Source of the DNA: Bin5 sp965242905
GTDB taxonomy: Bacteria > Chloroflexota > Anaerolineae > Caldilineales > Caldilineaceae
Assembly (NCBI GenBank): GCA_965242905.1
Contig: CBDETM010000002.1
Location: forward strand, 186,001-250,000
Direction: 5' to 3'
DNA: 64,000 nt
Every line of letters starts with the position of its first letter. The stretch's first letter is position 1. A program made the translations under genes and the position numbers. This document shows, in pieces, positions 20,201 through 28,686 of this stretch. The notes below the pieces were generated by a model. The model saw only the letters and a program-made list of their open reading frames with translations. It ran no database searches and had not been told where the DNA came from.

Positions 20201-20638
20201 CCAATGGGCGATTTCGTCCGGCAGGTCGGCGGGGGCGGCGTCGTCCTGGGCCACTTTGAAGAGCCGGTTGACGTCGCTGTCCACCCGACAACCGGCAACA
20301 TTCTGGTCAGTGACGCCTGGAATCGCCGGATACAGGTGATATCGGCGGAGATGGTGCCGTTATACGAATGGCTGATACCGACCTGGGAGAGCCAGGACAT
20401 TTGGGACAAGCCGTTCGTCGCGGCTGCCCCTGACGGTACGGTGTATGCATCGGACCCGCAGTTTGCCCAGATTTATGTAATCTCAGCCGGCGGCGAGATC
20501 CAGTTCAGTTTCGGGAGATATGGTTCGGATCTCAACCGCTTTGCCAAGCCGACGGGCATTGCAATCGATCCGCTGACAGGCGAGGTATTGGTAGCCGACG
20601 CGGATAATCACCGGGTTCTCGTATTTGCGGGAAACTGA
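17225..20638 (+). CDS. Agl23-type (TIGR03663) membrane glycosyltransferase-like protein with C-terminal NHL beta-propeller
   Basis: A 1137-aa protein. A polar N-terminal tail (1-75) precedes a polytopic domain. This carries the hallmarks of the TIGR03663 family: the dipeptide DE in MSHDESLHAVYS (about 101-112), the HGP tripeptide in MMHGPFLFH (about 125-133), and conserved Arg residues in the following segment. The region from about 840 to 1137 is a run of NHL/6-bladed-propeller repeats (patterns such as 'P.GIAVGADNTVFVADTWNGRIQVF', 'GNLLVADTGNKRILEF'). Members almost always co-occur with YYY proteins, two of which are upstream. The haloarchaeal homologue is named flippase-activity-associated Agl23. 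GGGAGAAG precedes ATG 17225. The inferred role is assembly or flipping of lipid-linked glycans, with the propeller probably outside the membrane. Confidence 0.87.
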   Translation: MAEGRSEKQDETAVEVTEAHLQETSTEIPPAEEQAESLMETSALGESQHSVPKETGGPSESILDSNLFAVLRANWETMAWAAILIVAVVSRFYALGVRGMSHDESLHAVYSLDLYRNGSYQHNPMMHGPFLFHANAFIYFLFGVSDATARFMPALAGIGTIMAAWFYRRWIGRTGALLTALLFLISPSILFHSRYIRNDIYIVLFSMVWVYCMFRYLEERRLKWLYFTVTAMALGFAAKENQFMTGTIFGVFMVGAALWRWWTGQEKLRDSLFADIAVLLLTLVLPFAAPLGHLLFGWDALAYSTTQDLARSAILVLLMAVLSTAMAYLWFGPASGSVNGRGSRGGQGQEGRLSFSNWATLMALFWAIEIILFTTFFTNPVDGLATGVVGSLGYWLAQQAVQRGSQPWYYYIMQSLLYEFLPLLLSLGGLALLAIRLRGPFGRMAAAVEGEGVDSEVKGGNGASQQGPASAAESSFVRPYLVFFFAWWGFGAWLSYSYAGEKMPWLMTHMAQPMVLFGGWWGAEILRRIDWKKVRDAQGWWLLVLLPALLFVVATLIGSIPGGGRDVDTLSRTVRFILALGLLVGLLYLTYMAFVRSGWRLTLRLSAVAVFTILFLLTVRFSYLLTYVNYDMATEYLVYAHAAPDVKRALEEIETISERTVGEREIQVSYDDDVAWPMTWYMRFYPNHIFYGANPTTEAMSAPIILVGKKNYAKVEPYVGRDYVSRNYRLVWWPEESYKGEWDGEKSQGLTFEQIWGALRDSERRSRLWQIFFFRNHPDRTLTEWPHRHDFRMYVRRDIAEMVWDLNVVPTAGGGSFQSPSFSYEEIDRSASIAYNGLYSAVPLANPRSIAVGADGLRYILDTGNNRVVVLTSDGSSRFTFGSTCFLAEGESRGCTDPDGEGPLELGDGQFREPWGIAVGADNTVFVADTWNGRIQVFDGQGNFLRKWGSFSVITEDNRDPYALFGPRGLAVTPAGNLLVADTGNKRILEFTPMGDFVRQVGGGGVVLGHFEEPVDVAVHPTTGNILVSDAWNRRIQVISAEMVPLYEWLIPTWESQDIWDKPFVAAAPDGTVYASDPQFAQIYVISAGGEIQFSFGRYGSDLNRFAKPTGIAIDPLTGEVLVADADNHRVLVFAGN

Positions 20639-20767
20639 GCCCAGAAACAGTTGGATTGGTAGAGCAGTCCCAAGCGGCGCTACGGCGATCGTTTGGGTAA
20701 GATTGGCTCTGGGCGGCAGTTCGTCCAGTGCCGGTGACGTACTTGCGTTGCGTAGAGCCTTCCACCA

Positions 20768-22702
20768 TTGGAAGTTTCGGATTTGGCTTCTTCTCCTCCA
20801 CACGGTGAGAACAGATTCTCGGTGGAGTCGTGGCTCTGTCACGGGTGCGACTTCTTCAACCGGCCGAGCGCTGCGTATTGCGGACGCTGCGGCCGGCCTG
20901 CAGATGTCGCCTGCCCGCAGTGCGGTAGAGTAAACCCCGGAGGGCACGAGTTCTGCGATGGTTGCGGGGCGACGATTTACGGAGGCGTTTCTTCAGGAAG
21001 GAAAGGCGTTGGTGTTGGCGCCCACATCCGGCAGCTGCTTGTGTCGGCACGCGAGAAGGTGGTGCGCGGGGGGCTAGTCTGGGACACGCCTTCGCATGAC
21101 GGGCGGAGGTTACGGGAGTTGAACCGGGCGTGGGTGGGGCGGAACGGCTGGGAACTGACGGCAGTCGTGCTGCTGACGGTGGCGGCTGCATTTCTGCGCG
21201 TGTACAGACTCGAGGAGATCCCGGCCGGGTTTCACGGCGACGAGGCAGTGACCGGCATCGAGGGTCTGCGCATACTGCAGGAGGGCTGGATTGGGCCGTA
21301 TACTACGTCAGCGCTGGGGCAACTGACGGGGCCGTTCTACCTGACGGCACTGATGATCTGGCTGCTGGACGCGTCCATTTTCGCGGTTCGACTTTCGATG
21401 GGGTTGTTTGGCATTGCGACGGTTCCGGCGGCGTATTTTCTGCTGCGAATCGGGTTCGGGCGCTGGATCGCGCTGTTCGGCACTTCGGCACTTACGGTGA
21501 GCTACTGGCATCTGCACTTCAGCCGGCTTGGATTCGGGGTGGTCCCGCTGGCTTTTGCGTCGACGACTGCGGCAGCGGCGCTGGTGTGGGCGATGAAGTC
21601 CTACGACGCGGGGCGTCCTGGTGAACGAGGCAGGAACCCGTGGAGCTGGTTTGCTGCCGGCGTGCTGTTGGGGCTGATTCCCTACACGTATTTTGCATTT
21701 CCGACGTTTCTGGCTGCCATGGCTGCTTCGGTTACACATTTCATTGTGTTACAGAGGGAGTCTTTCAGGCGCAAAGCGCTTCCTCTTTCGCTACTGGTAT
21801 TGGGCGCGGCACTGAGCGCGGCGCCGGTGCTACAGTTCGCTGCACGTTCGCCAGACGCCTATTTCGGCCGCATGAACCAGAAGTCGGTGTGGGACTATCA
21901 CGAGTTTGTCAACGCGGATGGTATTGCCGAAAGGGCTGGGTTCATTGCAGAGCGTGTTTGGGAAGCCCTTTCCCTGTTGCTGCGGAACCCGCGCATGGAC
22001 GGTGTGGACGGAATCGGGGGCGTAGGTGCGCTGGACCTGGGTATCGCGTTACTCGCCTACTTTGGGCTTTTCGTTTCGATCCGAAAGTGGCGCAGTCCAC
22101 CACATCTGATGGCCGTACTGGTCGTACTTGGCGCTCTTTCGGGCCTGGTGCTCACAGATCCTTCGGCCGGTTCGATGCGACGCAGTATCACAGCGATACC
22201 ATGGGTATTTGGACTGGCAGGGGTCGGCGCCGGGGCTGTGGTTCAGTTTGGGTACCGTCACCTGGGGGACTGGGGGCGGTCGGCAGCGGTGGGGGCATCG
22301 GTCCTCGTGCTCCTGGTAAGCGGAGTCTGGAATCTCAGTTTCTATTTTATTGAACTGCCCAATACGTCGACATTCAAGTGGACATTCGCGACCTACTATT
22401 TCGAGTCTCTTGACGCAGCGCATTCTTTTGAGGATCCCGGTACAATCTACTACTTTTCGGGGCAGCGCAGGTTCGAGTATGAGACGATCCGTTTTCTTTA
22501 CCCGGACAGTCATGGGATCGACAGGTCGAGGGAATTCGGGACATTCGACCTTGAGAAGCTCGACCCGGGACCGGTAACGTACCTGCTGGAGGGCCCGTAT
22601 GTTGAAGAGATCGACAGGATCATGGAGATGTATCCGGGAGGGGAACTGATCGTCGATGAGGGGCCCGACCCGTTGTATGTCATCTATCACCTCAAGGGGT
22701 AG
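20768..22702 (+). CDS. Zinc-ribbon GT39-like membrane glycosyltransferase
   Basis: A protein of up to 644 aa. Residues ~24-70 form a double zinc ribbon with four CxxC pairs (CHGC, CGRC, CPQC, CDGC). A ~70-residue linker leads to a GT39-like polytopic domain. The catalytic-type acidic motif FHGDEAVTG lies after the first membrane span (about residue 156), followed by GQLTGPFYL, similar to the 'G..PLY' element of this family. The start is uncertain: TTG 20768 opens the frame, and GTG 20822, directly before the zinc ribbon, is a good alternative. It is 129 bases downstream of the Agl23-like gene and same-strand. The zinc ribbon is expected in the cytoplasm; its partner is unknown. Confidence 0.82.
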   Translation: MEVSDLASSPPHGENRFSVESWLCHGCDFFNRPSAAYCGRCGRPADVACPQCGRVNPGGHEFCDGCGATIYGGVSSGRKGVGVGAHIRQLLVSAREKVVRGGLVWDTPSHDGRRLRELNRAWVGRNGWELTAVVLLTVAAAFLRVYRLEEIPAGFHGDEAVTGIEGLRILQEGWIGPYTTSALGQLTGPFYLTALMIWLLDASIFAVRLSMGLFGIATVPAAYFLLRIGFGRWIALFGTSALTVSYWHLHFSRLGFGVVPLAFASTTAAAALVWAMKSYDAGRPGERGRNPWSWFAAGVLLGLIPYTYFAFPTFLAAMAASVTHFIVLQRESFRRKALPLSLLVLGAALSAAPVLQFAARSPDAYFGRMNQKSVWDYHEFVNADGIAERAGFIAERVWEALSLLLRNPRMDGVDGIGGVGALDLGIALLAYFGLFVSIRKWRSPPHLMAVLVVLGALSGLVLTDPSAGSMRRSITAIPWVFGLAGVGAGAVVQFGYRHLGDWGRSAAVGASVLVLLVSGVWNLSFYFIELPNTSTFKWTFATYYFESLDAAHSFEDPGTIYYFSGQRRFEYETIRFLYPDSHGIDRSREFGTFDLEKLDPGPVTYLLEGPYVEEIDRIMEMYPGGELIVDEGPDPLYVIYHLKG

Positions 22703-22810
22703 CCGAAGTTCGAAAGGGTTCACCCCGGCGCGTTTTTGATTGGATTCTCCAAATTACAGTGAAAGACGAAGGACTTCAGTGACGGGCCCATGCTGAACAG
22801 GGAACGGATC

Positions 22811-25800
22811 ATGGGGCAGAGGACCTGCACGGATTGCGGGCATGCCAACCGTCCTGCGGCGAATTTCTGCGAGTACTGCGGCGGGCGACTGCCGGCCACA
22901 GTGAACTGCCCCCAGTGTGGTGAGGAGTGTGACAACGGGCAGCGCTTCTGTCATGCGTGCGGGTTTTCGCTGGCCGGGGGAGGCAGCAAGGCGAGGGAAG
23001 CGGCAGAGGCAGAGGTCCCTGCCGACGCCTTTGGGGAGAGGCCTGTTTCGGACGCTTCGTTCCGTCGGGGATGGCGAGCCCTGTTGGGCAGCACAGTTGC
23101 GGCATTCCATGGGTCAGTCGTCAGAGAGATGGTCGGGGCTCTGCTGTCGCCGGGCCCCCCGTCTTTCAGCCAACAAGGCGGGCATTCTGCGAAGAGCGAG
23201 CGACCTGATGATGGCGGCGGCGATTCCCTGGAACAGGTCGCCCATCTTGGCACCGGGGCGACAGTTCGAGCGAATGTTTTGTGGGGCGTGCTGGCAGTTG
23301 CCGGCGCGGTGGGCGGCCAATGGCTGCTTGTGCAGAGGCAGATTCTGGCGGCGGTGGTCCTGTTCGGTGGTGCGCTACTTGCAGGCCTGTGGGCTTTTCG
23401 AAGGAGCACGGACTTTGCCGTGCCGGCACTGGGCAACCATGAGCAGTTGAAGCGCTTCAACCCATTGTGGCTGCTTGCAGTCGTCTTGATCCCGGCGGCA
23501 TTCGCGGCGTGGTCGTTGGAGAGGCTTCTGACAAACCCGGACCGGCCTCCAGACAGCTTCTGGCAACTGCACTGGGCGAGCGTTCTTCTTCTCATTGCAA
23601 GTGTTTTCCTGGCACAGAGAGTTTTGGACAGACAGGGTAGCGGTGCGCAGCCGGACGGCGCAGACGATCCTTCGCCGACTAAGGCTGGAGTGCTGGCAAC
23701 GGGTTCAGGCGCGAAGCAGCTTCCATGGAGCACCGGCCAGCGTGTGCTTGTCCTGTTGATTATCTGCTTAGGGATGTTTCTGCGGGTATACAGGCTGCCC
23801 GAGTTCCCTGCAGGCACGTGGTATGACGAAGCTACGGCGGGACTGGAAGCCCAGCGGATATTGAGCGAGCCGGACTATCGCCCGCTGTACGTTAGTGCGC
23901 TAATGGGCCCGGAACACTACGTTTATCTGGTCTCGTTTCTGTTCCTGTTATTGCCTAAGATCACATTTGTCGTTCGGCTTGCGACGGTCATCACTGGTGT
24001 GCTGTCGGTGCCCGCTGCATACCTGGCCGGGAGCCAGTTGTTTGGCCGAGGACCCGCGCTTGCGCTTGCCTTTCTGATCGCGGTCTCGCGCTGGAGCGTG
24101 AATTTCAGCCGAATCGGCATGTTCAACATTCTGATGACGCTGTTTGTCTTTCTGGCGATCGGCCTACTGTTCAAGGCGTTGCGGAGAGGTCGGCTGACCG
24201 ACTATCTGTGGGCCGGGCTATGTCTGGGATTCGGCCTGAACACGTACTACGCTTTTCAGCTGTTCCTCGCGGTCGTTGCCGTGTTTGTTTTGTATCTCCT
24301 GATCTCGAACTGGCCACTGATACTTACGCAGTGGAAGGGGCTTGTGGTGTTGGCGATGGGTGTACTGCTTTTTCTGGCGCCACTGGCCAGTTTTGCGTTT
24401 GCCCGACTTGACCGGTACCTGGAGCGGACGCGAACGGTATCGATCTTTGAGGAGTATCCGGAGAGCGAGGTCTGGGGAAAGGTCAGGGAAAACGCTGTCA
24501 CGCACTTGCTGATGTACAACGTGCGCGGGGACCCCAACGGCCGCCACAATCTGCCAGGGGAGCCGATGCTGGCGCCGGTGGCAGGGGGGCTGCTGGTGTT
24601 GGGGCTCGGGCTCAGCCTGAGCCGCTTCTGGCGCTCACGATTTCTGCTGCTGATACTGTGGTTTTTCGGTCTGCTGGCGGGAGGGGTATTTTCGCTCAGC
24701 TTTGAGGCGCCACAGTCATTGCGCGCCATAGGTACGCTGCCGGTCGTGTATCTGCTGGTCCTAGTCCCGCTGGCGATGCTGTGGCAGAACTGGTGTGCGG
24801 CCTCTTTGCACGGGTGGAGTCTGAAGGAGGGAGAGGGCGGAAAAGGTTCAGGAGGGAGCTACAACAGGGTCCATGCAGCAGTCAGCAGGATCGTCGGGCA
24901 GTTCTGGCAGGTCTTTCTATGGCGGGGCACACCGGTCTTGTTGGTAACGGTGATACTGGCGGCGGTGGGCGTTTACAATTTCAGAACCTACTTTGTCCGG
25001 CAGGTGAACGATTTTGCGGTTTGGAACGCTTACTCCACAGGAGAGACGATCGCGGCGTCGGTGGTGGCGGAGCACGTAGGCAGAGTCGACACTGACGTCT
25101 ATCTGACATCGCACTACGCGGGACATCCGTCGGTTCGCTTTGTGGGCAGCTCGGTCCCGTACTACAGGGCGATCAAGTATACGGAGACGCTGCCGATGCC
25201 GCTCTCGCCGGAGCGGACCGCGCTCTTTCTGATGGATCCAGAGCGCCGAAGTTTCTTCGAGCAGGCGCGCAACTTCTATCCGAATGGCGAGTTTTTCGAG
25301 CATAGGCCGCCGTTTGGCGGTCCGACGGTCCTTTACGAGGCGCGCCTCAGCCCAGATGACATATCTTCGATTCAGGGCGTGGAAGTGTCCTACTTTGAAG
25401 GTGAAGCGTGGACGGGCAACCCGGTAATTGTTGAGAGGCATGCCACGGTTTCGGTGAACTGGCCGGGCGAGGCCCCGCTCTCGGGGCTATTTTCGGCCGA
25501 GTGGACGGGGATTCTCAACATTGAAGAGTACGGCCCGCACAAGTTTGTCCTGCGCGCACCGGCGGCTGCCGAACTCTACATAGATGAAGAGCTTGTGGCC
25601 CAGATTGATAGAGAGGGAGAAAGAGAACAACCGGCAGGTAGGTTCGAAACTGAGACCGGATTGAGGCTGGCTCTGGGGCTACACAGGGTACGAATTCGGG
25701 CGGTTGGCGGGGACGGTCCGGTATCGCTTTCCTGGCAGCGTCCCGGGGAAGAGGAGCAGATTGTGCCGTCGTCGGCGCTGCATGTGCCGCCTGTTACGAG

Positions 25801-27112
25801 CAGCGGTCTGTTGGGAAGGTACTATGCGAATGGGGACTGGCAGGACCCACCGGCATTCACTCGAATCGACCCGCAGATCAATCTCTATTTCCACGATATT
25901 CCGCTGCCACGCCCGTACACGGTGGAGTGGGTGGGCAAGCTGGCTGTACCGGTCGAAGGCGTCTACCGGTTGGGGATTGAGTCGATAGACGAGTCGGAGC
26001 TGTGGGTCGACGACATTGCGGTGGCAGCGAGCCCAGAGCCGAATCAGTACGATGAAGATTCGATCACGTTGACTGCGGGCCTGCATGACATTCGGATCCG
26101 GTATGTCGCGCGCACTTCGCACTATCACGTCAACCTTCATTGGGCGCCGCCGGGCCAGGGGAGAATGTTGGTGCCGGCAGAGGCGCTGGTTCCTCCTCAG
26201 GGAAACTACGACCATTTGGCAGTAGAGGACCTTGCGATATTCGACAGAACTGCAGAGGCGTCGCTGGCGGGCCTCCCGCTTGACGTGTCGCTGCTGCCGG
26301 TCGATGCGGAACAGGAGGCTGCATTTGAAAGCGTAAGCGAGATTTTTGAACGGCCGCGGGGCGTGGCGGCGGCCAACGGGCTGCTGTATGTGGTGGATCC
26401 CGGTCAGCAGTCGATGTTCGTATTGGATCCCGGCGGGCAGGAGATCGCCCAGATTCGGCGATCGAACCGGAGGTTCAGCGAACCGGTTGATGTTGCGGCC
26501 GACGCGGCGGGCAACGTTTATGTTCTGGATGCCGGGGAGGGAGGGCAGGTGTCGATCCATGACCCGGCGGGCGACTTTGTGCGAGCGGTTCCTTTGTCTG
26601 ATAACATTGCGGACAGGAGCAGAGGCATAGACGTAGACGAGGCGGGCCGAATCTGGCTGGCCTTGACTCCTGCTCTTGCGGTTGCGGCGTTTGACGTGGA
26701 GGGCAAGGAGCTGGCGCGCATCTCGACGGTCTTCAGCCAAGGGGACTTTCAGCCGGTTGACGTGGCCTACCATGCCGACGATGCCATCTACGTTGCCACG
26801 GTGGGCACGACGGCAGTCATACGTTTTTCACTCAGCGGCGAACCGCTGACTTTGTGGCCTCTGTCTACGGCAAACAGTGTGGACGGCCCTCACATGGCGT
26901 TTGACAGTGCAGGGGCATTGTACGTAACCCAGCCGGAACTGGGAGGCTTTGTGCGGATTTCGTTGCAAGATGACGAAGATATCGGAGTGTGGGCGCTACC
27001 GTCCAGTCAACCGATCCGCAAGCTGGTTGGCGTCAGCCTGGGTCCCGAAGGCGACCTGTTTCTGACCGATAGCGAGAACGGCAGAGTATACCGCGTTCCT
27101 GTATCGCCTTAG
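22811..27112 (+). CDS. Zinc-ribbon GT39-like glycosyltransferase with two PA14 domains and a beta-propeller
   Basis: A protein of about 1433 aa with five recognisable parts. A double zinc ribbon comes first (CTDC, CEYC, CPQC, CHAC). Two or three membrane spans follow. A GT39-like polytopic region carries the acidic motif WYDEATAGL (about 335-343). Two consecutive PA14-like domains follow (about 855-995 and 995-1135); each has 'G......Y.....YR...' strands and a 'LW/ELYIDDE' core strand. A C-terminal propeller (about 1170-1433) has repeats such as 'PVDVAADAAGNVYVLDAG'. ATG 22811 has AGGGA upstream and lies directly before the zinc ribbon; ATG 22790 is the alternative. PA14 domains usually bind carbohydrate, and topology would place them outside the membrane with the propeller. 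This architecture looks unusual; the function is not known. Confidence 0.83.
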   Translation: MGQRTCTDCGHANRPAANFCEYCGGRLPATVNCPQCGEECDNGQRFCHACGFSLAGGGSKAREAAEAEVPADAFGERPVSDASFRRGWRALLGSTVAAFHGSVVREMVGALLSPGPPSFSQQGGHSAKSERPDDGGGDSLEQVAHLGTGATVRANVLWGVLAVAGAVGGQWLLVQRQILAAVVLFGGALLAGLWAFRRSTDFAVPALGNHEQLKRFNPLWLLAVVLIPAAFAAWSLERLLTNPDRPPDSFWQLHWASVLLLIASVFLAQRVLDRQGSGAQPDGADDPSPTKAGVLATGSGAKQLPWSTGQRVLVLLIICLGMFLRVYRLPEFPAGTWYDEATAGLEAQRILSEPDYRPLYVSALMGPEHYVYLVSFLFLLLPKITFVVRLATVITGVLSVPAAYLAGSQLFGRGPALALAFLIAVSRWSVNFSRIGMFNILMTLFVFLAIGLLFKALRRGRLTDYLWAGLCLGFGLNTYYAFQLFLAVVAVFVLYLLISNWPLILTQWKGLVVLAMGVLLFLAPLASFAFARLDRYLERTRTVSIFEEYPESEVWGKVRENAVTHLLMYNVRGDPNGRHNLPGEPMLAPVAGGLLVLGLGLSLSRFWRSRFLLLILWFFGLLAGGVFSLSFEAPQSLRAIGTLPVVYLLVLVPLAMLWQNWCAASLHGWSLKEGEGGKGSGGSYNRVHAAVSRIVGQFWQVFLWRGTPVLLVTVILAAVGVYNFRTYFVRQVNDFAVWNAYSTGETIAASVVAEHVGRVDTDVYLTSHYAGHPSVRFVGSSVPYYRAIKYTETLPMPLSPERTALFLMDPERRSFFEQARNFYPNGEFFEHRPPFGGPTVLYEARLSPDDISSIQGVEVSYFEGEAWTGNPVIVERHATVSVNWPGEAPLSGLFSAEWTGILNIEEYGPHKFVLRAPAAAELYIDEELVAQIDREGEREQPAGRFETETGLRLALGLHRVRIRAVGGDGPVSLSWQRPGEEEQIVPSSALHVPPVTSSGLLGRYYANGDWQDPPAFTRIDPQINLYFHDIPLPRPYTVEWVGKLAVPVEGVYRLGIESIDESELWVDDIAVAASPEPNQYDEDSITLTAGLHDIRIRYVARTSHYHVNLHWAPPGQGRMLVPAEALVPPQGNYDHLAVEDLAIFDRTAEASLAGLPLDVSLLPVDAEQEAAFESVSEIFERPRGVAAANGLLYVVDPGQQSMFVLDPGGQEIAQIRRSNRRFSEPVDVAADAAGNVYVLDAGEGGQVSIHDPAGDFVRAVPLSDNIADRSRGIDVDEAGRIWLALTPALAVAAFDVEGKELARISTVFSQGDFQPVDVAYHADDAIYVATVGTTAVIRFSLSGEPLTLWPLSTANSVDGPHMAFDSAGALYVTQPELGGFVRISLQDDEDIGVWALPSSQPIRKLVGVSLGPEGDLFLTDSENGRVYRVPVSP

Positions 27113-27342
27113 CGCGGGCGATAGAGGGACAGCGGTTGCCGCGTGCCAAAGCGGGCTGGCAAAGGCGGCATTCGTAACCATTCTGCCGGGGCAGGCGGTG
27201 CCGGGTGTTGGTTTCGGCGGGCGGCCAGCATCGTCGGGGGCTGGAAGCGTTGGCGAACAGGCTAGTATCTCCGTGCCCACATTTCAGTCTTCGACGAATC
27301 TCCTTACTGACGGGCAACTTTTTTGAGCATCTTTGGAAGGAC

Positions 27343-28644
27343 ATGTCGAGAGAAGAGGCGGTTGTAGTCTGCCCCAGATGCGAGAATTCAGTCAGACGTG
27401 AGGCCAGGTTCTGCGACCAGTGCGGCTGGTCGTTGTCTCACGGGGCATCCGTCGACGGAAGCTATTTCGACGGGAGGGAAGTACTCAGCAGTCCCGACGC
27501 AAGCGATGGGACACGGCAAGACGAAACCGAACAGGGCATTGAAGAGGTCGCGGAGGCGTGGACAGAACCGCAGGTCGAGGCGGGCTTGTCCGGGGCGCCT
27601 CGCCGTGCTGAAGCGACATTTCAAGAGAAGGTAAGGAGCGGGGTCCGAACGCTCGTCCTGTGGAGCGGGAGTCCATTGCTGCTATTGGTGGTGCTGGTGG
27701 GGGCGGTGGCAAGGGACAGTTTCAGGAGGGTAGATTCGCAGGCGGCGCCGGCTCTGCAGGGGGAGAGTGTGGAGGCAGTTCCGGGGAGTGTACCGGGAAT
27801 GGCGTTACCTTTGGAGATCGTCACGCCGTTTACGGGGGAAGAGAGGAGCACTGATTTCGAGACTGTGAGCGAGGCATTCGAACGTCCGAGGGGCGTGACG
27901 GTTTCGAATGGCAACATCTACGTTGTCGATCCCAGCCGTGGTGCGCTGTTTGTCCTGGACGGCGCGGGACGACAGATCGCCCAGGTAGACCGCTCAGACC
28001 GCCCCTTCGTCGAGCCGGTCGACGTGGCTGCGGACGGGGCAGGAAATGTCTACGTCCTGGACGCGGGCGATGGCGGCCGGGTGAGTATCCACGGGCCGGA
28101 CGGGGCGTTTCAGGAGGTCGTACCCGTTCCTGACGGTGCTGCTGACAGGAGCAGGGGGATCGACGTTGACAGCCAAGGTCGTATCTGGCTGGCGATGACG
28201 CCGGCGCTGGCTGTTGCCGCGTTTGATTCATCAGGGCAGCAATTGATTCGCCTTTCGACAGATTTTGAGGGAACCGATCTGCAGCCGGTCGACGTCGTGT
28301 TTCAGTCCGACAGTTCTATTTTTGTGTCGACGGCGGGGATGACTTCAGTGCTGCGATTTACAGTGGCCGGCGAGTTGCTGAACCTGTGGCCACTGGTCAC
28401 AGCCAACAGTGTGGACGGGCCCCATCTGGCTCTTGACAGCGAAGGGACGGTTTACGTTACTCAACCTGAACAGGGGGGCATCCTGAGGATATCCGGGGAC
28501 GGTGTTGAGGACCTGGAGGCCTGGGTCCTTTCGGGGGGCCCGCCCTTGCGGAAGCTGGTTGGTATCAGTGCGGGGGAACCGGGAAGTCTAGTGGTTACAG
28601 ACAGTGACAATGGGAAGGTCTACCGCGTGGAGATTTCACCTTGA
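27343..28644 (+). CDS. Zinc-ribbon, single-span membrane protein with C-terminal beta-propeller
   Basis: A 433-aa protein. An N-terminal zinc ribbon (CPRC...CDQC) is followed by an acidic linker, one membrane span (LWSGSPLLLLVVLVGAVA) and a propeller. The propeller is closely similar, segment by segment, to the C-terminus of the preceding 1433-aa protein (for example FERPRGV, EPVDVAADGAGNVYVLDAG, TANSVDGPH, RKLVG, ending VYRVEISP versus VYRVPVSP). It looks like a duplicate of that gene that lost the glycosyltransferase and PA14 parts. ATG 27343 is chosen because GGAAGG precedes it and the zinc ribbon starts within ten residues; an open frame reaches back to 27205. It may act as a cofactor or sensor for the glycan module. 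No enzymatic motif is visible. Confidence 0.8.
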   Translation: MSREEAVVVCPRCENSVRREARFCDQCGWSLSHGASVDGSYFDGREVLSSPDASDGTRQDETEQGIEEVAEAWTEPQVEAGLSGAPRRAEATFQEKVRSGVRTLVLWSGSPLLLLVVLVGAVARDSFRRVDSQAAPALQGESVEAVPGSVPGMALPLEIVTPFTGEERSTDFETVSEAFERPRGVTVSNGNIYVVDPSRGALFVLDGAGRQIAQVDRSDRPFVEPVDVAADGAGNVYVLDAGDGGRVSIHGPDGAFQEVVPVPDGAADRSRGIDVDSQGRIWLAMTPALAVAAFDSSGQQLIRLSTDFEGTDLQPVDVVFQSDSSIFVSTAGMTSVLRFTVAGELLNLWPLVTANSVDGPHLALDSEGTVYVTQPEQGGILRISGDGVEDLEAWVLSGGPPLRKLVGISAGEPGSLVVTDSDNGKVYRVEISP

Positions 28645-28686
28645 GAGGCTGGCGGCGGCAGTGATTTGCGTCGCGCTGGAGGAAAA

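Noticed and set aside
25679..26773. 364-residue minus-strand frame within the PA14 enzyme gene
   Set aside because: Shadow frame opposite a well-supported domain-containing gene.
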